A stretch of 37,125 bases of DNA. It comes from Thermoanaerobaculia bacterium. GTDB lineage: Bacteria; Acidobacteriota; Thermoanaerobaculia; Gp7-AA8. The stretch's first letter is position 1. Every line of letters starts with the position of its first letter. Shown here piece after piece: positions 30,942 to 37,125 of the stretch. Location: contig JADGNY010000067.1 of NCBI GenBank assembly GCA_017883235.1, forward strand, positions 1-37,125, written 5' to 3'. Made by a program: the position numbers and the translations under genes. The notes beneath the pieces are model-generated. The model had not been told where the DNA came from, ran no database searches, and saw only the letters and a list, made by a program, of their open reading frames with translations.

Positions 30942-32075
30942 ATGCCCGCGCTACCCATCTACATGGATCATCACGCCACCACGCCGGTCGATCCGCGCGT
31001 GCTCGAGGCGATGCTGCCGTTCTTCACCGAGAACTTCGGCAATCCGGCCTCGCTGACGCATGAGCATGGACGCCGCGCGTCGAACGCGGTCGAGGATGCG
31101 CGCTTCGGCATCGCCCGTTTCTTCGGCGTCGCGCTGAACGAGGTCTACTTCACCGCCGGGGCGACGGAGTCGAACAACATCGCCCTCAATCTCCTTGCTC
31201 CCGGCGATCACCTCATCACCTCGGCGATGGAGCACAAGTCGATCGTCGTTCCGGCCAGGCGCCTGGAAAAACACGGCGTCGAAGCGACGCTGCTGACTCC
31301 CGACAGCGAAGGATTCATCGATCCGGACGAGCTCCGCGGTGCGCTGCGGCCGAACACGAAACTCGTTTCGGTCGAGGCGGCGAACGGCGAGATCGGGACG
31401 CTGCAGGACATCGTCGCCCTCGGCGCGATCTGCCGCGAGCGCGGCGTCCTCTTTCACAGCGACGTCACGCAGGCCGCGGGCAAGGTTCCGCTGGACATGA
31501 CGAACGTCGATCTTGCGGCCTTCTCGGCGCACAAGCTGTACGGGCCGAAGGGGATCGGCGGGATGATCGTCCGCCGCGGCATTCGCATCGAGCCGATCAT
31601 GCTCGGCGGAGGCCAGGAAAAAGGAGCACGCAGCGGAACGGTGAATGTGCCGGGCGCGGTGGGAATGGTCACGGCCTTCCGCATCCGCGGCGAGGAGATG
31701 GCTGGGGAAGCGGGGTGGTTGACCTCACTCCGCGACATCCTGTGGGATGGCATCGTCGAGGAAGTGCCGGGTGCGTCGGTCAACGGACCGAGGGCGCGGA
31801 GGCTGCCCGGCAATCTCAACGTGAGCTTCGAGCGGGTGGAATCGGACTCCGTGATGATGGCCATGCGCCATTTTTCGCTCTCGTCCGGCTCGGCGTGCAG
31901 CTCCGGAGAGCGGAGCGCGTCGCCGGTGCTGACGGCCATCGGAGTCCCGGAAGCGCTGGCGTACGGTTCGATCCGTTTCGGCCTCGGCAAGTCCAACACG
32001 AAAGAGCACGTGGCGCTGCTCGTCGACGATCTCAGGCGCAACGTCGGCCGGCTGCGGGAGATCTCAGCAGCGTGA
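30942..32075 (+). CDS. Cysteine desulfurase (NifS/IscS family)
   Basis: A PLP enzyme that takes sulfur from cysteine for Fe-S clusters and thiocofactors. The 377-residue protein shows HATTPVDPRVLEAM, His98 (AMEHKSIV), Asp174 (FHSDVTQAAG), the PLP lysine Lys198 (FSAHKLYGPKG), ARSGTVN and the persulfide Cys319 in SSGSACSSGERSAS, the IscS/NifS (group I) loop. The sulfur could serve molybdopterin synthesis, whose genes mobA and moaC lie downstream. GTGA overlap with the next gene. Confidence 0.95.
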   Translation: MPALPIYMDHHATTPVDPRVLEAMLPFFTENFGNPASLTHEHGRRASNAVEDARFGIARFFGVALNEVYFTAGATESNNIALNLLAPGDHLITSAMEHKSIVVPARRLEKHGVEATLLTPDSEGFIDPDELRGALRPNTKLVSVEAANGEIGTLQDIVALGAICRERGVLFHSDVTQAAGKVPLDMTNVDLAAFSAHKLYGPKGIGGMIVRRGIRIEPIMLGGGQEKGARSGTVNVPGAVGMVTAFRIRGEEMAGEAGWLTSLRDILWDGIVEEVPGASVNGPRARRLPGNLNVSFERVESDSVMMAMRHFSLSSGSACSSGERSASPVLTAIGVPEALAYGSIRFGLGKSNTKEHVALLVDDLRRNVGRLREISAA

Positions 32076-32776
32076 GCAAGTCCGACGCCGTCCGCATTCT
32101 TCTGGTCGACCACTCGCGCGGCTCGCTGCTCTTCCAGGAATCGATCCTCCGCCGCCGCGCGGCGGCCATCGCCACGGCACTCACCGGCACGACCGGAATC
32201 GAGATCGCGCGCAGCGACCAGCCGCAACTGATCATGTTCGCCTTCGACCTCTTCGACATGACCGCGCCGGAGTTCTGCCGGGAAGTCCGCGCGGACGCGG
32301 CGACGCGCGCCATGTCGCTGCTGCTCGTCTGCGAGCGCGAGTCGCCCGAGCACGCCGAGCTCTGCCTCTCCGCCGGCTGCAACGACGTCATCTACCGGCC
32401 CTTGCAGCGTCACGAGCTCGACTCCAAGATCGCCAGGCTGACCACGATCCCTTCGCGGCGCGAGCTCCGCACGCTCACCCGCATCGAGGTCTCGATCGAG
32501 AAGAACGGCCGCTTCATCATCGGGCGCAGCCTCAACATCTCCGCCAGCGGCATGTTTCTGGAAGTCGACCGCGTGCTGCCGGGAGAGGGAAAGCTGCGGT
32601 TGCACTTCTATCTGCCGGGCGACCCGAAGCCGCTGCAGATGGAGTGCGGCGTCTTGCGCGCCGAGTTCACGGGCGGGACGGCGAAATACGGTGTCAGCTT
32701 CAGCGCCGCCAACGACGAGGAGCGCGAGCGCATCGAGCGCTTCGTTCGCCGGCTCCGCTCCCGCGAGTTGCTCTGA
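32072..32776 (+). CDS. Degenerate receiver-PilZ protein
   Basis: A 234-residue protein. The N-terminal half (8-122) has a receiver layout (VRILLVDHSRG and AGCNDVIYRPLQRHEL) but the phosphoacceptor Asp is replaced (LIMFAFDL) and the usual Lys of KP is Arg109, so it probably cannot be phosphorylated. The C-terminal PilZ domain (about 128-230) has RRELRTLTR and NISASG, the c-di-GMP-binding RxxxR and (D/N)xSxxG boxes. It would sense c-di-GMP. Overlaps its neighbours upstream (GTGA) and downstream (TGATG). Confidence 0.88.
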   Translation: MSKSDAVRILLVDHSRGSLLFQESILRRRAAAIATALTGTTGIEIARSDQPQLIMFAFDLFDMTAPEFCREVRADAATRAMSLLLVCERESPEHAELCLSAGCNDVIYRPLQRHELDSKIARLTTIPSRRELRTLTRIEVSIEKNGRFIIGRSLNISASGMFLEVDRVLPGEGKLRLHFYLPGDPKPLQMECGVLRAEFTGGTAKYGVSFSAANDEERERIERFVRRLRSRELL

Positions 32777-33264
32777 TGAGCCGGATTCTCCAACGCATCG
32801 ACGAAGCGGTAGACCTCACGAAGCACGAGGAGTACCTCCGCGCGCTCACGATGTTTCTCGACGTCTACGGCGGCGAGGATCCGCCGTCGCCCATGCTTTC
32901 GTCGAAGACGGCCACGGGGTTGTCGTACTTCGGGCTCTGTCTGGCGCTCGTCGAGAAAAAGATCAAGCCGTCCATCGACCTCTGCAAGCGAGCCATCGAA
33001 CTGCAGTTCTACAACGTCAATCACTACGCCAATCTCGCCCGCGTCTACGCGGCGGCGGGAAACCGGAAGAAGGCGCTCGAGACCTTGGAGCAGGGATCGA
33101 AGACCCATCCGGATGATGACAGTTTGCTGGCGGTGCGGCGCGAGCTCGGCATCCGCGCGCGCCCGCCGGTCCCGTTCCTGGAACGCTCGAACCCAATCAA
33201 CGTCACCCTCGGTCAGGCCAGGCACGCGAAGAAGGTGGCCGAGAGCGAGCGGAAGAAGAAGTGA
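32776..33264 (+). CDS. Tetratricopeptide-repeat protein
   Basis: A 162-residue soluble protein of helical repeats (EYLRALTMFLDVYGG, SYFGLCLALVEKKIKPSIDLC, HYANLARVYAAAGNRKKALE), matching TPR consensus spacing. A basic tail KVAESERKKK closes it. It is likely a protein-protein adaptor. It is coupled to the PilZ protein by TGATG, so it may relay c-di-GMP binding to a partner; that is inference. Confidence 0.85.
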   Translation: MSRILQRIDEAVDLTKHEEYLRALTMFLDVYGGEDPPSPMLSSKTATGLSYFGLCLALVEKKIKPSIDLCKRAIELQFYNVNHYANLARVYAAAGNRKKALETLEQGSKTHPDDDSLLAVRRELGIRARPPVPFLERSNPINVTLGQARHAKKVAESERKKK

Positions 33265-33269
33265 GGACC

Positions 33270-33542
33270 GCACAGACAAGAGTGTCTGTGCCCTGGAGTG
33301 TGGACGTTTGCCGGCGAAGCCGGCTTGAGATCGTAGCCCCCGGTTTCAACCGGGGGGTTTCGAGGTCGCCCCGGATTGGAAGCCCGCTTTTAGCGGGCGA
33401 CAGAGCAGACAGGTGCGGACGTCCCGGCGGAATGCACTTCGGATTCTGTCGCCCGCTAAAGCGGGCTCGCAATTTCGGGGCGGCCATGAACCCCCCGGTT
33501 GAAACCGGGGGCTACGATCTCTCGCCGGCTCCGCCGGCGATC
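33270..33542. repeat. Mirrored nested hairpin cluster
   Basis: 33270-33292 is an exact copy of the 23-bp dispersed hairpin. The arm at 33327-33359 is the exact reverse complement of 33489-33521 (33 bp), and each arm folds alone (CCCCCGGTT/AACCGGGGG). Inside, 33381-33404 pairs with 33445-33467 (AGCCCGCTTTTAGCGGGCG; one loop base differs). TGCCGGCGAAGCCGGCTT (33309-33326) equals 4764-4781. No gene in 33265-33565. Confidence 0.95.
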
Positions 33543-33565
33543 GCACATACGGGTCCGTCCAGGCC

Positions 33566-34234
33566 ATGTCAGTAACGATCATCATCCCGACGCTCAACGA
33601 GGAGGACTGGATCGCTGGTGCCGTCACCTCGGCATTCGCGGCGGGAGCGGCCGAGGTGATCGTGGCCGATGGCGGGAGCGTCGACCGCACGCCGCGCCTG
33701 GCCACGAGTACCGGCGCACGCATGCTGCTGTTCGAGCCGATGCGGGCGCGGCAGTTGAACCTCGGCGCGGCTGCCGCTTCGCATGAGACGCTGATTTTTC
33801 TTCACGCCGACTCACGTTTGCCGGCGGGCGCGGCGGGCGTGGTCGAGGATGCGCTGATGAACGGCGCGGTCTTTGGCGGATTCCGAATCGCGTTCGCCGA
33901 GCCTTCGCGCAGACTTCGTGTCGCGGCCGCGATGATCAATCTGCGGACGAGCCTCACGCACTGTCCGTGGGGCGATCAGGCGCAGTTCATCCGCCGCGAG
34001 ATGTTTCTGAAGGCCGGCGGATTTCTGGAAATGCCGTTGATGGAAGACTATGAGCTCGCCCTGCGGATGAAGCGCCGCGGCCGATCCGTTCTCCTGCCGA
34101 TGACCGTCACAACCTCGGGGCGCCGCTTTCTCCGCAAGGGCGTGCTCCGCACCGCCGCCCACAACTGGCGGACCGTCATCCGCTACCGCATGGGAGCGGA
34201 CATCGATACGCTGGCGCGGAGTTACCGAAAGTGA
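33566..34234 (+). CDS. TIGR04283-type glycosyltransferase
   Basis: A 222-residue GT-A transferase: VTIIIPTLNEEDWI, DGGSVDRT, RARQLNLGA (60-68), HADSRLP (80-86) and GGFLEMPLMEDYELALRMKR. The combination matches the small family called rSAM/selenodomain-associated transferase 2, which I recall from arsenosugar and related clusters. No membrane segment. The usual TIGR04282 partner is absent; the next gene, overlapping at GTGA 34231, is mobA-like. The product cannot be stated. Confidence 0.85.
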   Translation: MSVTIIIPTLNEEDWIAGAVTSAFAAGAAEVIVADGGSVDRTPRLATSTGARMLLFEPMRARQLNLGAAAASHETLIFLHADSRLPAGAAGVVEDALMNGAVFGGFRIAFAEPSRRLRVAAAMINLRTSLTHCPWGDQAQFIRREMFLKAGGFLEMPLMEDYELALRMKRRGRSVLLPMTVTTSGRRFLRKGVLRTAAHNWRTVIRYRMGADIDTLARSYRK

Positions 34235-34776
34235 ACTGCTACATCCTCATCGGGGGCCAATCGCGCAGGATGGGACGTCCGAAGGCGGAGCTGTTCCTCG
34301 ATCGCGTCGCCCGTGCGGCATCCGAAGTCTTCGAAGAAGTGATCGCGGTGCAACGGCACGAGGGAGTGGCGGCATCGATTCCGACGATTTACGAAAGTCC
34401 GCACGACGATCAGGCGCCGGTCTTCGGCGTCGCCTGCGCGCTTGCCCACGCGGGGGAGCGTTGTTTCATCCTCGCGGTCGACTATCCGCTCATCACCGCG
34501 GCGGTCCTGCGTCATCTGCGCGAGCGATTCGAGCGTTCGCGTGCCCTCCTGGCCGCCCCGGTCTGGAGCGGCAAGACGCAGATGCTCTGCGGAGGCTATG
34601 CGCCAGAGCTGCTGGTGCGGATCGAGCAGCGCCTCGCCGCAGGGCGTTACGATCTGCGCGGTCTGGCCGGCGGCGACGACGCGGACATCATCCCGGAAGA
34701 GGAATTGCGAGCGACCTTCGCGGGCGAGCCGTTGATGAATGTGAATACGCCGGAGGAATTGCCCCCCCCATCCTGA
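34231..34776 (+). CDS. mobA: Molybdenum cofactor guanylyltransferase
   Basis: Transfers GMP from GTP to molybdopterin to make the guanine dinucleotide cofactor. The 181-residue protein shows LIGGQSRRMGRPKAEL (6-21, nucleotide-binding signature), the metal Asp in AVDYPLI and the closing NVNTPEEL. It starts at GTG 34231, overlapping the previous stop. It is at the short end of the MobA range, and its last residues (PPPS) and stop are encoded in the following repeat. moaC follows, supporting the assignment. Confidence 0.88.
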   Translation: MNCYILIGGQSRRMGRPKAELFLDRVARAASEVFEEVIAVQRHEGVAASIPTIYESPHDDQAPVFGVACALAHAGERCFILAVDYPLITAAVLRHLRERFERSRALLAAPVWSGKTQMLCGGYAPELLVRIEQRLAAGRYDLRGLAGGDDADIIPEEELRATFAGEPLMNVNTPEELPPPS

Positions 34777-34955
34777 CGTGGAGCGCAGCGACACCATCCT
34801 GACGCGGAGCGCAGCGACGCCGTCAGGATCTCCGGTGCGGCCACGCAGGCCCTGACGATGGTCAACTACCGAGCGGTCGCACCGGAGATCCTGACATTGT
34901 CGCTGCGCTCCACGTCAGGATGGGGCGTCGCTGCGCTCCGCGTCAGGATGGGGAA
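34766..34955. repeat. Mirrored repeat between mobA and moaC
   Basis: Two tandem 26-bp units CCATCCTGACG(T/C)GGAGCGC and on (34769-34794, 34795-34820) face two reverse-complement units (34898-34923, 34926-34951). GATCTCCGGTGCG and its complement form the inner stem. Confidence 0.9.
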
Positions 34956-34960
34956 TCCAC

Positions 34961-34966
34961 TAATCT
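34961..34966 (+). promoter_or_regulatory. Putative -10 box of moaC
   Basis: TAATCT, 6 nt before ATG 34973, no Shine-Dalgarno. The hexamer deviates at its last two positions, so it is the weakest of the set. Confidence 0.4.
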
Positions 34967-34972
34967 ACTCAC

Positions 34973-35452
34973 ATGACCAACAACTTCTCCCACCTCGACG
35001 ATACCGGCGGCATCTCCATGGTCGACGTCGGCGCGAAGCGCAGCACCATGCGCGAAGCGGTGGCGCTGGCGACGGTGCGGATGTCTCCTGAGACACTCCG
35101 CAAGCTCGTTGAACAGGCGCTGCCGAAGGGCGACGTCCTGACGACGGCCAAAGTGGCGGGAGTCCTGGCGGCGAAGCAGACGCCGAATCTGATCCCGCTC
35201 GCTCATCCCCTGGCCATCACCTCGGTGGACATCACGTTCGACCTCGACCAGCAGGCGGGGACGATCGAAGTCCGTTCCATCGTTCGTTGCGAAGGAAAGA
35301 CCGGCGTGGAGATGGAAGCGATGACCGCCTGCGCCGTGGCCGCGCTGACGATCTACGACATGTGCAAGAGTGCCGAGAAAGGGATCAGCATCGAATCGCT
35401 GCAGCTCGTCCGCAAATCGGGCGGCAAGAGCGGGACGTGGGAGCGAAGCTGA
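34973..35452 (+). CDS. moaC: Cyclic pyranopterin monophosphate synthase
   Basis: Completes the first stage of molybdenum cofactor synthesis, converting the MoaA product into cyclic pyranopterin monophosphate. The 159-residue protein has MVDVGAKRSTMREAVA near the start, PNLIPLAHPL, CEGKTGVEMEAMTA with the catalytic Lys and TIYDMCK with the catalytic Asp. Length matches MoaC. MoaA is not in the window. Start after a repeat block with a leaderless-type hexamer. Confidence 0.97.
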   Translation: MTNNFSHLDDTGGISMVDVGAKRSTMREAVALATVRMSPETLRKLVEQALPKGDVLTTAKVAGVLAAKQTPNLIPLAHPLAITSVDITFDLDQQAGTIEVRSIVRCEGKTGVEMEAMTACAVAALTIYDMCKSAEKGISIESLQLVRKSGGKSGTWERS

Positions 35453-35598
35453 TCGTCCGCTACGCGTGACGTTCTGTCCCGCGCGCGTGACGGAAGTGTT
35501 GCCTCGCCCGCGCCCATGTGAGAGAACGGATGTGGCACACTCCCGGCAGGCAGCAGGGCGGGCTCCAGGTTGCAACCGATTCGAGGAGGATCTTATCG

Positions 35599-37125
35599 AT
35601 GCGTTTCTCCCGCGTGCTCCTTCCCGCCATTCTCATTCTCGCCACCACACCCATCACCTACGCGGTCCCGCAGCATCGTGAGACCACGACCGTCGAGGTC
35701 GTGCAGATCCCCGTTTACGTCACCGCCTCGGGCGCCTCGGTGCGCGGGCTGACGCGAGACGATTTCAAGTTACGCGTCAATGGCCGAGCGCAGAAGATCG
35801 ATTACTTCGACGTCGTCGATTTCAGCTCTCTCTCCTCCGAACAGATGCGCGACCCGCGGCAGCGCCGCCTCTATGTGCTGACCTTCGATCTGGCCAACAT
35901 GTCGCCGTTCGCCATGCTTCGTGCCCAACGTGCGGCCGAGGAGTATCTCGCCGCCGCGCAGCCGAGCGATTCCTTCGCCGTCACCCTGCTCAATCACGAC
36001 AACCAGATCGAGTTCATCGTCCCGTTCACGCGCGACCGGGCCACGCTGCGGCGGGCGGTGGCCAGCTTCCGCGTGGCGTCGCCCGGCGATCCGCTGCGGC
36101 TGACGCTGGCGTCGCGTGAGCGAACGGCGCTGATCAACGACGACGCGGCAGAGCTCCTGGACCTGCGGCGGATGGGAGCGGGTGTGACCGCGGAGCTCGC
36201 GGCCGATAGAGCGCGTCGCCGCGTCGACGAGCAATTCGAGACTCTCGGCGATCTGGCGAAGCGGCTGGCGCCGCTGGAGGGCTTCAAACATGTCGTCCTC
36301 CTGTCGAGGGGATTCGATAGCGTTCTGCTCAGGACTGGCAATTCGACCGTGACGCGCCCCTCACCCATTGGGGGACCCCTTCTTGCGGGAGGAGGGCCGC
36401 AGCAGGCCAACGCCATCCACGCGCAGCAGGGGAGCCAGTGGCAGGGCGGTTCGGGGTTGCGCTCGTTCAATGGATTTGATTCGTATCTTCCCGAATCACA
36501 GCGCCGGATGCAGAAAGTATTCGCCGCCGCCGGTGTGTTCCTCGACGCCATCGACATCGAAGGAGTGCGTGGCTTCGGCCTGCCTTCCAACGATTCGTTG
36601 CACTTCCTCGTCTCCGACACCGGAGGCCAGGTGGTCGAGCATCGCAACGATCTCAAGGCCGCGATCCAGCGGCTCACCGACTCGCAGCAGGTGGTCTACG
36701 TCCTCGGCTTCCATGCCGAGGATACGGGACACAAGCAGAACACTGTCTCCGTCGACGTCGCCGGCGCGCCGCGTGGCTCCTACGTGTCCTACCGCGAGTC
36801 CTACGCGACGATTGCGGACACGCCATCGACGAGCGATGGTCTCCGTCTCGCCGACATCGTGACCAACGACATCCCGCAGAACGGAATCACCATGACGACC
36901 ACCGTAACCACCGCTCCGAAGACGGCCGCGGTGAGCGTCGTGTTGCCGGGCCAGGAGTTGCTTGCGATCGCGGGCAATGACCTGGACGTGAAGGGCGAGG
37001 CGCTGTTCTACGTCTTCGCGGGACAAACGTCGGTTTCGTTCGCGCGGAAGGGAATCGACGTCGACGTGACGCGCGCACGAACGAGTGGTCTCGACGGCGG
37101 CAATGTCGAGATCTCGCAGTCATTC
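35599..37125 (+). CDS. VWFA-related (acidobacterial) protein, truncated by the window end
   Basis: A continuous frame of 509 codons that runs off the right edge. Signal peptide MRFSRVLLPAILILATTPITYA, then TTTVEVVQIPVYVTASGASV and RGLTRDDFKLRVNG, the N-terminal pattern of VWFA-related proteins widespread in Acidobacteriota. YVLTFDLANMS and HVVLLSRGFD are VWA-like strands, though the classic DxSxS is not clear. VVYVLGFH is another conserved strand. Probably exported, binding partner unknown. AGGAGGAT at 35584-35591 supports ATG 35599. Confidence 0.88.
   Translation, partial: MRFSRVLLPAILILATTPITYAVPQHRETTTVEVVQIPVYVTASGASVRGLTRDDFKLRVNGRAQKIDYFDVVDFSSLSSEQMRDPRQRRLYVLTFDLANMSPFAMLRAQRAAEEYLAAAQPSDSFAVTLLNHDNQIEFIVPFTRDRATLRRAVASFRVASPGDPLRLTLASRERTALINDDAAELLDLRRMGAGVTAELAADRARRRVDEQFETLGDLAKRLAPLEGFKHVVLLSRGFDSVLLRTGNSTVTRPSPIGGPLLAGGGPQQANAIHAQQGSQWQGGSGLRSFNGFDSYLPESQRRMQKVFAAAGVFLDAIDIEGVRGFGLPSNDSLHFLVSDTGGQVVEHRNDLKAAIQRLTDSQQVVYVLGFHAEDTGHKQNTVSVDVAGAPRGSYVSYRESYATIADTPSTSDGLRLADIVTNDIPQNGITMTTTVTTAPKTAAVSVVLPGQELLAIAGNDLDVKGEALFYVFAGQTSVSFARKGIDVDVTRARTSGLDGGNVEISQSF

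Noticed and set aside
34858-35091. 77-codon plus-strand frame overlapping moaC
   Set aside because: Begins in the mirrored repeat and continues as an out-of-frame shadow of moaC.

Overview
The window is high-GC bacterial chromosome. The best taxonomic hint is the truncated gene at the right end (35599-37125), whose N-terminal strand pattern, followed by a von Willebrand-type region, matches the VWFA-related proteins expanded in Acidobacteriota. The short gram-negative-type lipoproteins and the outer-membrane porin-like protein fit that phylum. A Thermoanaerobaculia-like member is plausible but cannot be fixed from sequence alone. No rRNA, tRNA or CRISPR was seen.

Layout. 1-3460: glucokinase, YchF and an alpha/beta hydrolase. 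3537-4583: a membrane-anchored lipoprotein-like gene of different composition. 4913-11450: a cell-envelope/sugar cluster with two family-2 glycosyltransferases, a small lipoprotein, two radical SAM proteins, a family-1 glycosyltransferase and a small membrane protein, interrupted by a hicAB toxin-antitoxin pair. 11539-12956: lspA and coaA. 12959-16654: nitrilase, then a secreted amidohydrolase with a lipoprotein. 16875-22555 is the accessory part: DUF3052, DUF1348, a 21-bp tandem array, a membrane protein and an HTH protein. Attachment-site (attC)-like sequences lie among these. An EndoH-like GH18 enzyme then sits between two copies of the end of a PIG-L deacetylase gene. 22324-27008: PIG-L, porin-like protein, retropepsin-like protein and P5C dehydrogenase. 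27459-30713: TolB-like lipoprotein, lepB and pcnB in one overlapping run. 30942-33264: cysteine desulfurase, pseudo-receiver/PilZ protein and TPR protein. 33566-35452: TIGR04283-type glycosyltransferase, mobA and moaC. 35599 onward: VWFA-related protein.

Two themes run through the window. First, almost every long spacer is filled with hairpins arranged as mirrored nested pairs; families differ from spacer to spacer but the architecture is the same. Second, nine genes that begin transcription units have a -10-like hexamer (TANNAT type) only 6-7 nt before the start codon and no Shine-Dalgarno, the pattern of leaderless mRNAs. Most accessory genes instead carry strong Shine-Dalgarno sites. Within runs, genes overlap by 1-4 bp (ATGA, GTGA, TGATG), indicating translational coupling.
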